DNA of 64,000 nucleotides from Burkholderiaceae bacterium (GTDB lineage: Bacteria; Pseudomonadota; Gammaproteobacteria; Burkholderiales; Burkholderiaceae_F): contig JALHMQ010000007.1 in the NCBI GenBank assembly GCA_022843955.1, positions 1 through 64,000 of the forward strand, in the 5' to 3' direction. The number at the start of each line of letters is the position of its first letter. Position 1 is the first letter of the stretch. The notes beneath the pieces are model-generated. The model saw only the letters and a program-made list of their open reading frames with translations, searched no databases and was not told where the DNA came from. This document shows, in pieces, positions 17,517 through 27,558 of the stretch. Made by a program: the position numbers and the translations under genes.

Positions 17517-18749
17517 GTGCTGTTGAAACAGTCGGGCTGGCAGTGGCTGGCGTGGCTTGCGCTGAGCACTTGGCTGGGCCTCGCGTCGCTCGCCGCGCAC
17601 GCCGCGGCGCCTGCGGACGCCCAAAGCTCCACCATCGAGTACTTTGGACGCGAAGGCTGCCCGTATTGCGCCAAGGCGGAGGCTTTCCTTGCGGAACTGA
17701 GCAAGGAACAGCCGCAGCTGCGCATCGTCAAACGCGACGTGCAGAAGGAGCCGGCGGCGATGGACCGGCTGGCGCAGCTGGTGCAAGAGAACAAGGCGGG
17801 CATGGCGCGGGTGCCGGCGATTTTCGCCGGCGGCCAGCTGTTCATCGGGTTCTCCGAAGAGGTCCGCACCGACAAGCTGATCCGCGGCGCACTGGCCGGT
17901 CAGCGCGCCGCCACGACCAGCGTCGGCGAGGCCAGCGCCTGCGATGCCGAGGAGAGCCTGTCCTGCCCGAGCAGCGGACACGCCAACGTCGGCGCCGCGC
18001 CGCCAACACCGGCGCCGCAGAACTTCGAGCTCAACCTCTTCGGCCGCACCATCACGCTGGACGATGTAGGCCTGCCCGCCTTCTCGCTCGCCATGGGTTT
18101 TCTGGACGGCTTCAACCCCTGCTCGATGTGGGTGCTGCTGCTGATGATCTCGATCCTGGCGCCGCTGAACGACCGGCGCCGGATGCTGGCGATCGCCGGC
18201 ACCTTCGTGCTGGTGCAGGGCATCGCCTACTTCATCTTCATGGCGGCCTGGCTCAACCTGTTCCTGCTGATCGGCATGTCGCGCGGCTCGCAGCTGGTGA
18301 TCGCCGCCATCGCGCTGATTGCCGGCTTCATCAACGTGAAGGACTTCTTCGCCTTCGGGCGCGGCGTGTCGCTGTCGATTCCGGAGCGCGCCAAGCCCGG
18401 CATCTACCAGCGCATGCGCGGCCTGCTGCATGCGCCGACGCTGACTGCGGCGATCGTCGGCGCGATCGTGCTGGCGGTGCTGGTGCAGGTGGTCGAGTTC
18501 CTCTGCACCTCGGGTTTTCCGGCGCTGTTCACGCGCATCCTCACCCTGCGCGAACTGGAAACTTCCGCCTACTACGGCTACATGCTGCTGTACATCGCCG
18601 CCTACATGATCGACGACGTGATCGTGCTGGGCACCGGCGTGATCCTGCTCAGCCGTCACCGGCTGCAGGAAAACGAAGGCCGCTGGCTCAAGCTCGTCAG
18701 CGGCCTGGTGATGATCGGGCTCGGGGTGTATCTGGCGCTGGGCGGTTGA
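17517..18749 (+). CDS. Glutaredoxin domain fused to CcdA/DsbD-like membrane domain
   Basis: A 410-residue protein starting at GTG 17517 with a GGAGAAGG ribosome-binding site. Residues 1-29 are a signal peptide (LALSTWLGLASLAAHAAA). A periplasmic glutaredoxin-like domain (~38-125) has the active site CPYC (FGREGCPYCAKAEAF) and the cis-Pro RVPAIF. A linker with a CDAEESLSC pair follows, then a membrane domain of about six helices. That domain carries one cysteine in GFNPCSMWVLLL and one in VEFLCTSGF, placed like the electron-transferring pair of CcdA/DsbD. It probably passes reducing equivalents from the cytoplasm to the periplasmic glutaredoxin domain. The order (redox domain first, membrane domain second) differs from DsbD. 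Confidence 0.85.
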   Translation: MLLKQSGWQWLAWLALSTWLGLASLAAHAAAPADAQSSTIEYFGREGCPYCAKAEAFLAELSKEQPQLRIVKRDVQKEPAAMDRLAQLVQENKAGMARVPAIFAGGQLFIGFSEEVRTDKLIRGALAGQRAATTSVGEASACDAEESLSCPSSGHANVGAAPPTPAPQNFELNLFGRTITLDDVGLPAFSLAMGFLDGFNPCSMWVLLLMISILAPLNDRRRMLAIAGTFVLVQGIAYFIFMAAWLNLFLLIGMSRGSQLVIAAIALIAGFINVKDFFAFGRGVSLSIPERAKPGIYQRMRGLLHAPTLTAAIVGAIVLAVLVQVVEFLCTSGFPALFTRILTLRELETSAYYGYMLLYIAAYMIDDVIVLGTGVILLSRHRLQENEGRWLKLVSGLVMIGLGVYLALGG

Positions 18750-18904
18750 GCGCGGGAGTTCACGCAGCCGACCCTGGCGTCGGTGTGGCCGTTGGTGCGG
18801 TTGATTTGAAGTTGCAGCATGAGGGCGCCACGCTTCGGCGCCTTCGCGTACCGGGCAGGTTCATGGTGCGGCTGCTTCGCATACCTAGAAGCGGGCATGG
18901 GTGA

Positions 18905-18933
18905 GAAAACGAGCGTTCGACCCTCTCGTTTTC
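18905..18933. terminator. Possible terminator hairpin with A and T flanks
   Basis: GAAAACGAG (18905-18913) and CTCGTTTTC (18925-18933) form a perfect 9-bp inverted repeat with an 11-base loop, in the gap after the redox membrane protein. The short A and T runs are within the stem, which gives a weak, possibly bidirectional terminator. It lies about 108 bases before glgC. Confidence 0.35.
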
Positions 18934-19040
18934 CCCCTGCGGGGTCACGCGCCAGATTGACCGAGATCACCAGCGCAATGGCTCTGCAGTGCAGAGTCTG
19001 GGTAAGCAAGGCGCGCACTCGCGCGCCGGGGGTGTGCGGA

Positions 19041-20291
19041 ATGAACATCGATTCCCGTCGCGGTCTGACCCGCAACACCTACACCCTGGTACTGGCCGGC
19101 GGCCGCGGCAGCCGCCTGCGGCAGCTGACCGACCACCGCGCCAAGCCGGCGGTGCCCTTCGCCGGCACCATGCGCATCATCGACTTCACGCTCGGCAACT
19201 GTGTCAATTCCGGCTTGCGGCGCATCGGTGTGCTCACGCAGTACAAGGCGCAGCCACTGATTCGCCATATCGAGCGCAGCTGGGGATTCCTGGAGGCCAG
19301 CCTCGGCGAATTCGTCGACGTCGTGCCGGCGCAGCAGCAGACGGGCGAGCTCTGGTACAGCGGTACCGCGAATGCGGTCTACCAGAACCTGGACATGCTG
19401 CGCGAGGCCGAGCCGAAATACGTCGTGGTGCTGGCCGGGGATCACGTCTACAAGATGGATTACTCGGTCATGCTGGCGGAGCATGTGGCCAAGGGTGCCC
19501 AGCTCACGGTGGCCTGCCTGGAGGTGCCGCTGGATGACGCCAGCGACTTCGGCGTGATGGCCGTCGACGCCGAGCAGCGCATCGTCGCCTTCGACGAGAA
19601 GCCGGCACACCCCCGGGCGATGCCCGGCAAGCCCGGCCACGCGCTCGCCAGCATGGGCATCTACGCCTTCGACACCGACTTCCTGCTCGACCTGCTCGAA
19701 CGCGATGCGGCCGACACCCAGTCCAGCCACGACTTCGGCCGCGACCTCATTCCTGGCGTGCTGGCCACGGCGCGTGTGTTCGCTCACCGCTTCGAGGACA
19801 GCTGCGTCAACATGGTCGGCGACCGCCCCTATTGGCGCGATGTGGGCACGCTGGACGCCTATTGGGAAGCCAACCTCGATCTTGCGCGCGTGGTGCCCGA
19901 ACTCGACCTTTACGACGAGGCCTGGCCGGTGCTTGGCCGCCAGCCCATGCGCCCGCCGGCCAAGTTCGTCTTCGACGACCCGGGTCGCCGGGGCATGGCG
20001 GTCGACTCGCTGGTGTCCGGCGGCTGCATCGTCAGCGGCGCGACCATCCGCCGCTCGATCCTATTCAACGGCGTCACGGTCTCCGACAGCAGCCTGGTCG
20101 AGGACTCGGTGGTGTTGTCCAACGTGACGATCGGTCGCAACTGCGTGCTGAAGCGGTCGATCATCGACCGGCGCTGCGTGCTGCCAGACGGCTTCACGGT
20201 CGGCCTCGACCCGGCACACGACCGCGCGCGCTTTCACGTCACGGAGCGTGGCGTCTGCCTGGTGACGCCCGACATGCTGGGTGCCCGCTAA
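19041..20291 (+). CDS. glgC: Glucose-1-phosphate adenylyltransferase (ADP-glucose pyrophosphorylase)
   Basis: A 416-residue enzyme making ADP-glucose from glucose-1-phosphate and ATP, the first committed step of glycogen synthesis. The nucleotide loop is [20 protein letters not shown], followed by PVPFAG-type [39 protein letters not shown] and the sugar-phosphate motif IVAFDEKP. The C-terminal left-handed beta-helix hexapeptides are clear ([34 protein letters not shown]). Start at [20 protein letters not shown], giving the normal family length; an upstream extension to 18819 was rejected. The next gene is a phosphoketolase on the same strand. No glgA or glgB is in the window. Confidence 0.96.
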   Translation: MNIDSRRGLTRNTYTLVLAGGRGSRLRQLTDHRAKPAVPFAGTMRIIDFTLGNCVNSGLRRIGVLTQYKAQPLIRHIERSWGFLEASLGEFVDVVPAQQQTGELWYSGTANAVYQNLDMLREAEPKYVVVLAGDHVYKMDYSVMLAEHVAKGAQLTVACLEVPLDDASDFGVMAVDAEQRIVAFDEKPAHPRAMPGKPGHALASMGIYAFDTDFLLDLLERDAADTQSSHDFGRDLIPGVLATARVFAHRFEDSCVNMVGDRPYWRDVGTLDAYWEANLDLARVVPELDLYDEAWPVLGRQPMRPPAKFVFDDPGRRGMAVDSLVSGGCIVSGATIRRSILFNGVTVSDSSLVEDSVVLSNVTIGRNCVLKRSIIDRRCVLPDGFTVGLDPAHDRARFHVTERGVCLVTPDMLGAR

Positions 20292-20363
20292 CCGCAGGCG
20301 CGTTCGCCTGTCGTCGAGGACCATCGGCTTGGCGGCGAGGACCGCGCGGCAGGCGCGGCGGCC

Positions 20364-20381
20364 ATGTCATCCCGTTGTCAT
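20364..20381 (+). promoter_or_regulatory. Possible Pho-box-like direct repeat upstream of the phosphoketolase gene
   Basis: Within the 325-base gap 20292-20616, ATGTCAT-CCCG-TTGTCAT forms two seven-base direct repeats with an 11-base period, the layout of a PhoB box (CTGTCAT-N4-CTGTCAT). It lies about 235 bases before the phosphoketolase start. Phosphoketolase consumes inorganic phosphate, which makes phosphate control plausible but unproven. A single chance occurrence cannot be excluded. Nothing else recognisable was seen in this gap. Confidence 0.3.
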
Positions 20382-20616
20382 CCGATGTGGCACGCAAAGG
20401 ACATCCCCGTTCGCCGCACGCACCCCGCCGCGTGTCGACGCTGGCCGGCGCGCGTTGCAGCGACAAGGCGGCCCTTGGTCACCGCGATGAACCCGCAGCG
20501 GTCCAATTTTTGCCTCCCCCGACCGACGCAGGTACAAACCCGGGACTGCCCGTTCGCTCGTCGCGGCTGCACCATCGCGCCTGCTGCGCCATCGCGCTCA
20601 ACTGAAGGACACCACG

Positions 20617-23004
20617 ATGGACACACGCGTGACGCCAACCACCTTGACCCCGCCGACACAAGACGAGTTGCGCCTGCTCGATGCCTACTGGCGCGCGGCC
20701 AACTACCTGTCGGTCGGGCAGATCTACCTGCTCGACAACCCGCTGCTGCGCGAGCCGCTCACGCTCGACCACGTGAAGCCGCGGCTGCTCGGCCACTGGG
20801 GCACCTCGCCGGGCCTGAGCTTCATCTACGCGCACCTGAACCGAGTGATCAAGCGCGACGATCTGAACGTTCTCTACATCTGCGGGCCGGGGCATGGCGG
20901 CCCGGCGCTGGTGGCCAACATCTGGCTCGAAGGCACCTACACCGACGTCTACCCGGACATGACGCTCGATGCCGAGGGAATGAAGAAGCTGTTCAAGCAG
21001 TTCTCCTTCCCCGGCGGCATTCCGAGCCACGCCGCGCCCGAGACACCGGGCTCGATCCACGAGGGCGGTGAACTCGGCTACGCGGTGTCGCATGCCTACG
21101 GCGCGGCGTTCGACAACCCTGATCTGATCGTCGCCTGTGTGGTGGGCGACGGCGAGGCCGAGACCGGGCCGCTGGCCACGGCGTGGCACTCGAACAAGTT
21201 CCTGAACCCGGTGACCGACGGCGCCGTGCTGCCGATCCTGCACCTGAACGGCTACAAGATTGCCAACCCGACCGTGCTGGCGCGCATCCCGCACGATGAA
21301 CTCGCCGCACTGTTCACGGGCTACGGCTACGAGCCCCTGTTCGTCGAAGGTGATGAGCCGATGCAAATGCATGCGCTGATGGCGTCCACGCTCGACCAGG
21401 CGCTGTCGAAGATCCGCGCGATCCAGCATGCCGCGCGCTCGACCGGCGAGGCTGTGCGGCCGCGCTGGCCGTTGATCATCCTGCGCTCACCCAAGGGCTG
21501 GACCGGTCCGAAGTCCGTCGATGGCCAGCAGACCGAAGGCTCGTGGCGCTCGCACCAGGTGCCCCTGTCGGAGATGGCGGCCAAGCCCGACCACGTGCGG
21601 CTGCTCGAACAATGGATGAAGAGCTACCGGCCGGAAGAACTGTTCGACGCCAACGGCACGCTGGTGGCGGAACTGCGCGTGCTCGCACCCGCCGGCGCCC
21701 GGCGCATGGGAGCCAACCCGCACGCCAACGGCGGCCTGTTGCTGAAGGACTTGCGGCTGCCTGACTTTCGCAACTACGCCGTCGACATCAAACGACCCGG
21801 CGGCGTGTTCGCCGAGGCCACGCGCGTGATGGGCACTTATCTGCGCGACGTGATGAAGCTGAACCTCGACCACCGCAACTTCCGGCTGATGAGCCCGGAT
21901 GAACTGGCCTCCAACCGCTGGGCCGCGCTGTTCGAGGTGACCGGCCGTGCGTGGATGGCCGAGCGCTTGGCCGGCGACGATCATCTGGCCGCCGACGGCC
22001 GCGTGATGGAGATGCTGTCCGAGCACACCTGCCAGGGCTGGCTCGAGGGCTACCTGCTGACCGGCCGGCACGGCTTCTTCTCGTGCTACGAGGCGTTCAT
22101 CCACCTGATCGACTCGATGTTCAACCAGCACGCCAAGTGGCTGAAAGTGACCAGCAAGGAGATCCCGTGGCGGCGACCGATCGCATCGCTGAACTACCTG
22201 CTGACCTCGCACGTCTGGCGCCAGGACCATAACGGCTTCTCGCACCAGGACCCGGGCTTCATCGACCATGTGGTCAACAAGAAGGCCGATGTGATCCGCG
22301 TCTACCTGCCGCCCGACGCGAACACGCTGCTGGCGGTCACCGACACCTGCCTGCGCAGCCGCAACTTCGTCAATGTGGTGGTCGCGGGCAAGCAGATGCA
22401 GCAGGTCTGGCTGACGATGGACCAGGCGATCAAGCACTGCTCGACCGGCATCGGCATCTGGGAATGGGCCAGCAACGACTACGGCGCCGAGCCCGACGTG
22501 GTGATGGCCTGCGCCGGCGACATCCCCACGCTCGAGACACTCGCCGCGGTCGACCTGCTGCGCCAATGGGTGCCCGACCTGAAGATCCGCGTGGTCAACA
22601 TCGTCGACCTGATGACGCTGCAGCCGCGCGAAGAGCACCCGCACGGGCTGTCGGACAAGGACTTCGACACGCTGTTCACCACGGACCGGCCGATCATCTT
22701 CGCCTACCACGGCTACCCGTGGCTGATCCACCGCCTGACCTATCGCCGCACCAACCACGGCAACCTGCACGTGCGCGGCTACAAGGAAGAAGGCACCACC
22801 AGCACACCGTTCGACATGGTGGTGCGCAATGACCTCGACCGCTTTCACCTCGTGGCCGACGTGGTCGGACGCGTGCCGCGCCTGGCACCGGTGGCCGCAT
22901 ACATCAGGCAGCGCGTGCGCGACAAGCTGGTCGAGCACAGCGAGTACATCGTGCAGCGGGGCACCGACCTGCCCGAGGTGGCAAACTGGAACTGGCCGTC
23001 CTGA
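20617..23004 (+). CDS. xfp: Xylulose-5-phosphate/fructose-6-phosphate phosphoketolase
   Basis: A 795-residue thiamine-diphosphate enzyme, normal for the family, that splits xylulose-5-P or fructose-6-P with phosphate into acetyl-phosphate and an aldose phosphate. Recognised parts are [59 protein letters not shown], the TPP/Mg motif [12 protein letters not shown] with HLNGYKI, and the C-terminal [14 protein letters not shown] with [13 protein letters not shown]. Start at [19 protein letters not shown], with AAGGAC upstream. It gives acetyl-CoA without carbon loss when coupled to phosphotransacetylase or acetate kinase, neither of which is in the window. It follows glgC on the same strand with a 325-base gap. 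Confidence 0.96.
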   Translation: MDTRVTPTTLTPPTQDELRLLDAYWRAANYLSVGQIYLLDNPLLREPLTLDHVKPRLLGHWGTSPGLSFIYAHLNRVIKRDDLNVLYICGPGHGGPALVANIWLEGTYTDVYPDMTLDAEGMKKLFKQFSFPGGIPSHAAPETPGSIHEGGELGYAVSHAYGAAFDNPDLIVACVVGDGEAETGPLATAWHSNKFLNPVTDGAVLPILHLNGYKIANPTVLARIPHDELAALFTGYGYEPLFVEGDEPMQMHALMASTLDQALSKIRAIQHAARSTGEAVRPRWPLIILRSPKGWTGPKSVDGQQTEGSWRSHQVPLSEMAAKPDHVRLLEQWMKSYRPEELFDANGTLVAELRVLAPAGARRMGANPHANGGLLLKDLRLPDFRNYAVDIKRPGGVFAEATRVMGTYLRDVMKLNLDHRNFRLMSPDELASNRWAALFEVTGRAWMAERLAGDDHLAADGRVMEMLSEHTCQGWLEGYLLTGRHGFFSCYEAFIHLIDSMFNQHAKWLKVTSKEIPWRRPIASLNYLLTSHVWRQDHNGFSHQDPGFIDHVVNKKADVIRVYLPPDANTLLAVTDTCLRSRNFVNVVVAGKQMQQVWLTMDQAIKHCSTGIGIWEWASNDYGAEPDVVMACAGDIPTLETLAAVDLLRQWVPDLKIRVVNIVDLMTLQPREEHPHGLSDKDFDTLFTTDRPIIFAYHGYPWLIHRLTYRRTNHGNLHVRGYKEEGTTSTPFDMVVRNDLDRFHLVADVVGRVPRLAPVAAYIRQRVRDKLVEHSEYIVQRGTDLPEVANWNWPS

Positions 23005-23043
23005 TCCAGGATGGCCGGCGGCGCAGACCTTCTACCGCACCGA

Positions 23044-23631
23044 ATGCATACCGACACGCCACTTCTTGACCGCTTCATTCCACAGCCCGACATCCGTGAA
23101 CGGTTCGAGACCATCATCGGCGCGCCGGCGGATCTCGTGTTCGATGTTGCTCTGCGCTTTGACATGCAGTCGTTACCCCTTGTGAAGACCATCTTCTGGC
23201 TGCGGGACAAGGTCATGGGCACCGGCCCGCACGTTCCGCGCAGGCCCCAGGGGATCCTCGAAGAAACAAGGGGACTGGGCCGGGGCCTTCTCTGCGAAGA
23301 GCCAGGCCGGCACGTCGTCTGTGGGGCGAGATGCCAGCCATGGTTGGCGAACGTCTCGTTCACGGCCATTGCGCCAAGTGAGTTCGAGTCTTACGCGGAG
23401 CCTGGCGAAGTGAAGCTTGCCTGGACATTCGAGGTCACCGAGGTGGGCCCAGAACGGACCCGACTCGTCCACGAAACCCGGGCGCAGTCGACCGACGAGA
23501 TGGCTCGCATCAAGTTTCGGCGGTACTGGCGATGGGCGCGATTCGGCATCATCGCGATTCGCCTGCTCATGCTGCCGTCGATCAAACGTACGGCGCAGCA
23601 GCGCTGGGCAGCCGTTCGATCAAGAAACTGA
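23044..23631 (+). CDS. SRPBCC-like protein of unknown function
   Basis: A 195-residue protein starting MHTDTPLLDRFIPQPDIRER; an ATG at 23011 is an alternative. The IIGAPADLVFDVALRFDMQS opening, a central LANVSFTAIAPSEFESYAEP and the late TFEVTEVGPERTRLVHETRAQS strand pair look like a START/polyketide-cyclase-type (SRPBCC) lipid-pocket fold. The helix RYWRWARFGIIAIRLLMLPS then ends in a basic tail. It lies 39 bases after the phosphoketolase and is convergent with the oxidoreductase gene at 23725. The family assignment comes from pattern only, and no ligand or reaction can be named. Confidence 0.7.
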   Translation: MHTDTPLLDRFIPQPDIRERFETIIGAPADLVFDVALRFDMQSLPLVKTIFWLRDKVMGTGPHVPRRPQGILEETRGLGRGLLCEEPGRHVVCGARCQPWLANVSFTAIAPSEFESYAEPGEVKLAWTFEVTEVGPERTRLVHETRAQSTDEMARIKFRRYWRWARFGIIAIRLLMLPSIKRTAQQRWAAVRSRN

Positions 23632-23724
23632 GTGCGCGCCGCAGTAGGTACCGGCAATGAGTCGACCTGGTCACCTCGTCCCAGGCCCGACAGGACGCAG
23701 ACGGCAAGTGAACCTGGGGCCGGC

Positions 23725-24420
23725 TCAACGCCCAGCGCGTTGCGCTGCGCCCTGCATCTGCGCCGACTCGATGACGCCCGGCGGAGAGTCGGCCCGAGCT
23801 GCGTCGATCATCGCCTGCGCGACATCGTCTGCGGCGATGGGGCGCAGGCCGGCCGGGATCAGCTTGCGCAGCGGTGCCGCAACGGCAAGCGCGACTCGCT
23901 CCCCGAAGCGGAACTCGCTGCGACCGCCGCTCAGAAGGCTCGGTCGAACGATCACAAGCGACCGCAGATTGAGCGCCATGAGGGCGTGTTCCGTCTCGCC
24001 CTTTACCCGGTTGTAGAAGACGCGGCTCGCGGCATCCGCGCCAAGCGCGCTGACGACGATCATTCGCCGAGCGCCGACCTGCGCCGCCCATCGGCCGAGC
24101 GCAACGACGAAGTCATGGTCGACGCGACGAAATGCTGCTTCGCTGCCAGCGACGCCGATCGTTGTGCCCAGGCAGCAGAGAACGTCGATGTCGGTGGCGC
24201 CTGCAGTCGCGGGCGCCAGTACCCGGTCGAGTTGCTCGAAATCGGCGGCCACCACGACGAGTCTCGGGTCTGACAGCGCAAGCGGTCGGCGCGCAAGTGC
24301 AATGACCCGGCCATAGCGCCCGTCGGCGAGCAGACCCCGCACCACTTCGCTGCCAACCAAGCCCGTTGCGCCAGCGACCACCGCAGCGCGTTGCACGGAA
24401 CTGCCTGTTGCGTCTCGCAT
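23725..24420 (-). CDS. NAD(P)-binding atypical short-chain dehydrogenase (HTATIP2/YbjT-like)
   Basis: About 231 residues from the ATG at 24420; a GTG four codons upstream is possible. The N-terminal Rossmann motif is VVAGATGLVGSEVVRGLLAD (GxxGxxG), followed by VIALARRPLALSDPRL, a VLCCLGTTIGVAGSEAAF loop and YNRVKGETEHAL, which resembles the YxxxK region. The fold is that of NmrA/HTATIP2-like proteins, which are oxidoreductases or redox sensors of unknown substrate. It stands alone: the gap to the next downstream gene on the strand (24421-24722 lies upstream of it; the kinase gene ends at 24723) holds nothing recognisable. Confidence 0.85.
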   Translation of the reverse strand: MRDATGSSVQRAAVVAGATGLVGSEVVRGLLADGRYGRVIALARRPLALSDPRLVVVAADFEQLDRVLAPATAGATDIDVLCCLGTTIGVAGSEAAFRRVDHDFVVALGRWAAQVGARRMIVVSALGADAASRVFYNRVKGETEHALMALNLRSLVIVRPSLLSGGRSEFRFGERVALAVAAPLRKLIPAGLRPIAADDVAQAMIDAARADSPPGVIESAQMQGAAQRAGR

Positions 24421-24722
24421 CGTTCCAACCACAAGTGATGCGCCTCTGCGGCACCGCGCCGATCATGCTCGCACAGTGCACGAGATGAGAGACCTGCGCC
24501 GCGGCCTGCCTGCTGCGAGGTCGTTGCAGCACAGACGCTGTCGCTGAAGAGCCGGTGCGTAGCTGCCGTGCATCGTTTCACGGCCTTCCATCGGCAGCGC
24601 CGCTCCTTGGCGCTGCGCGCGGGTTCGACCGGTAGGGAACATCTTCAATGCGTCGCGACAAGGTCGCCCGCGCGGATGGGCAGGCCGCCTGATGTCGACG
24701 GGTGGGGATGCAGGGCAGCCGG

Positions 24723-27190
24723 CTACCGCCGACCATCATTGAGACTGTCCTGAGCAATCGACGCGCCGTCGCGGCGGTTTTCGCACGGCCGTGCGTCGCG
24801 CACCGCCTGGATCAGTACCGATGGCTCGACCGGCTTGGCCAGGTGCAGATCGAACCCCGCCTCCCTGCTGCGAAAACGATCCTCCTCGCGGCTCCAGCCG
24901 CTGAGCGCCACCAGCGCCATCGCAATGCCCCAGGGCTGGGCGCGGATGCGGCGGCAGGTCTCGTAGCCGTCCAGCCCAGGCATGCCGAGGTCGAGCAGCA
25001 CGACGTCTGGTCGCAATCTATCCGCCTCGCGCAGCGCGGACTCGCCGTCATTGACGACACAGACCTCGCAGCCCAGGGTCTGCAGCAACAAGGCGGTCAT
25101 GTCCGCGGCGTCCACGTTGTCGTCGGCCACCAGGACTCGCCGCCTCACTGGCTGGAGTGCCGCCGCCTCCGGGCGACTCGAAGCGGAAGCGCTGGCTGGC
25201 ACCGACGGCGCGGGCGGCAGCCGGACGCAAAACTCGCTGCCACGGCCAGGCCCGGCGCTGCTGGCGACCACGCTGCCACCGTGCAGCTGCACCAACCGGC
25301 TGACCATTGACAGTCCGATGCCCAACCCGCCCGGCGCATGACGCCGCGCCTCGCTGCTCTGCACGAAGAGTTCGAACAGGTGCGGAAGCACTTCGGGCGA
25401 GATTCCGATGCCCTTGTCGCGCACCCACACCACCGCCTGCCCGTGCTCGACGGTGGCGCTCACCTCGATGCGGCCTCCCGGATGACTGTACTTGGCCGCG
25501 TTGTTGAACAAGTTGCTGAACACCCCTACAAGGCGTGCCGCGTCGGCAAGGAGCACGAACGCGCGTGCGTCCTGCGACAGCTCGACCACGAGCTGGTGGG
25601 ACTGCTCCTCGTTCAGCGGGCGGCAGGTCTCGAGCGCCGCGTCGAGCACCTCGCCCAGCGTCACGCGCGTCAACTCGAGTTCGACCTTGCCGCGCGACAG
25701 CCGCGACACGTCGAGCAGGTCGTCGAGCAGGCGCGCCATCTGCGCGGTCTGGCGCTCGATGATGTCGCGGCACCGCGCCACGACCGCGTCCTCGCCGGCA
25801 CGCGCGCTGAGCAGGCCGACCGTCATGCGCACCGGCGCCAACGGATTGCGCAGCTCGTGCGCCAGCAGCGCGAGGAACTCGTCCTTGCGCTGCGCCTCGT
25901 CGCGCAACGCCTGCTCGGTGCGCTTGCGTTCGGTGATGTCGGACACGGTTCCGACCATGCGCAGCGGCTGCCCGTCCCCGTCATAGCTTGCGCGCCCGAT
26001 GTTCGTGACCCAGCGCAGCGCGCCGTCCTTGCGCCGCAGGATGCGGAAGTCACACTCGTACAGCGTGCGCTGCTCGATCGCCGCCTTGGTGCACGATGAC
26101 ACACGGTCTCGGTCGTTCGGGTGCACCAGGCCAGCAAAAGCGGCCGCGCTGCCTTCGAACTCGCCTTCGGGCACGCCGAAGACGGCATAGCACTCGGGCG
26201 ACCAGCCCACCGCGTTGGTCCGCAGGTCCCAGTCCCAGGTACCGAGCCCGGCATGGCGCACTGCGAGCTGCAACCTTCAGCCAGCTCGGCGCGTCCCGCG
26301 TCGGCCTTCTTGCGCTCGGTCAGGTCGACCGCCGCGCAGACCACGCCAACCGTGCACCCGGCCGCGTCGCTTCTGGGCCGCACGAACAGGTCGTACCAGA
26401 CCGTCTCGCCATTTACGTGGACCGAGACTTCCTCGCGCCGCGGCTGTCCGCTCTCCAGTACCGATCGCTTGATCGCTTCGAGTCGCAGCGCATCGTCCGG
26501 ACTCTCGGTGAGGATCTCGACATCGCGCTTGCCCAGCAGCTGCGCCTCGGTGAAGTGGACCATGTTGTGGATCCAGGTGAAGCGCAGCGCCTGGTCCTGC
26601 TCGAACAGCACCACGGGCGCGGCCGTCAGGGCCGCGTCGTAGCGTTCGGTCAGGCGCAGCAACCGGTGCTCGGCCTGGCGGCGCTGGGTTTCGTCGCGCA
26701 CCACCGCCAGCGTTCCGCTGCGCTGATGCGTGGCGTCGCGCAACGTGCTCAGGCTGACCGCGACGGCCATTTCGCGACCGTCGGGCAAGTGGTGCACGCA
26801 CGCGCCGTGCCAGCGGCCGTCGATTGCGAGTGCGGTGCGCGCGGCTGCCTCGTCCGCGGGGTCGTGCCAGACGGTGCGCACCACCGCGTCGATATGCCGG
26901 CCCAACGCGTCGGCCGCATCACAGCCAAAGTGGAGTTCGGCGGCGGCGTTCAAGTAAGTGATGCGCTGGTCGACGTCCAGCGCGACCACCGCCTCGTTGA
27001 TCTGCGCCAGCATCTCGCCGCGCAACTGGCTCGACGCTGCGTCGGCACTGGTGAGGGTGAAGATCTGCGGCCCCTCGGCCGTCTGCACGACCACCGCATC
27101 GACCTGGCCGCCGTGGATTGCGGCGAGCGTGTCCTGGGCCTCCCGCAGCCGGGCGCGCAGTTCAGCGTTCTCCGCGGCCAGATGGCTCAC
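24723..27190 (-). CDS. PAS hybrid histidine kinase of the Kai operon, interrupted by a one-base frameshift
   Basis: Two abutting frames make one protein of ~822 residues. The first starts at GTG 27190 ([19 protein letters not shown]) with a short coiled coil, PAS at ~55-165 and PAS with PAC end (VDLTERKKADAGRAELAE) at ~180-300. The second frame continues with LQLAVRHAGLGTWDWDL, a third PAS and PAC (GTVSDITERKRTEQALRD). HisKA follows (FLALLAHELRNPLAP, phospho-His ~445), then HATPase (NLFNNAAKYS, DKGIGIS, GGLGIGLSM) and a C-terminal receiver (VLVADDN, LLDLGMPGLDG, LAKPVEP). One base is missing near 26275, between GCTGAA and GGTTGCAG on the minus strand. The GTG overlaps the stop of the second KaiB gene (GTGA). 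It is the likely output or input kinase of the Kai proteins. Either the gene is inactivated or the read has an error. Confidence 0.85.
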
Positions 27191-27558
27191 GAGATCACGA
27201 TGTCCAGCGCCACCAGGACGTGCTCGCTGCGCGACATGTCGCCGATGAAGCGCCGCAGGGGCAATGGCAGTGACTTGATCAAGGTGGGCGCCGCTACCAG
27301 ATCGGCCTCGATCGCGGCGCGCGGCTGACTGCGCACGTCGATGATCTCGAGCTGGTAGCGTCCGGGCAGATACTCCTCGCACAGGCGCCGCGTGTTCGCG
27401 ATCGCCCGCGCTGACCGGGGCGCGCCCCCGATCACGTACAGCCGCAGCACGACGGTCAGCGCCGCGAGAGCGGCACCGGCCTCGGCGAGGCGGTGGGCGT
27501 TGTCGTCTTGCCCGTCGCCTGCCAGCGGCGGAAGCGGCACTTTCTGCAGGGAGATCAT
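27187..27558 (-). CDS. kaiB: KaiB-domain protein (second, divergent copy)
   Basis: A 123-residue protein. After a ~35-residue extension ([20 protein letters not shown]...) comes the thioredoxin-like KaiB domain: [59 protein letters not shown] and [13 protein letters not shown]. The core PTL, LP-P and RRFIGD motifs are kept, but it differs from the first copy at positions where that one matches cyanobacterial KaiB (EADLVAAPT versus GDQILAVPT). Its ATG overlaps the TGA of the first copy, and its own TGA overlaps the kinase GTG. KaiB binds KaiC after fold switching; this copy may bind the kinase or form mixed oligomers. Confidence 0.92.
   Translation of the reverse strand: MISLQKVPLPPLAGDGQDDNAHRLAEAGAALAALTVVLRLYVIGGAPRSARAIANTRRLCEEYLPGRYQLEIIDVRSQPRAAIEADLVAAPTLIKSLPLPLRRFIGDMSRSEHVLVALDIVIS

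Noticed and set aside
17178-18659. 493-residue minus-strand ORF
   Set aside because: Antisense shadow of the glutaredoxin/CcdA fusion; His/Gln/Arg-rich composition typical of high-GC reverse frames.
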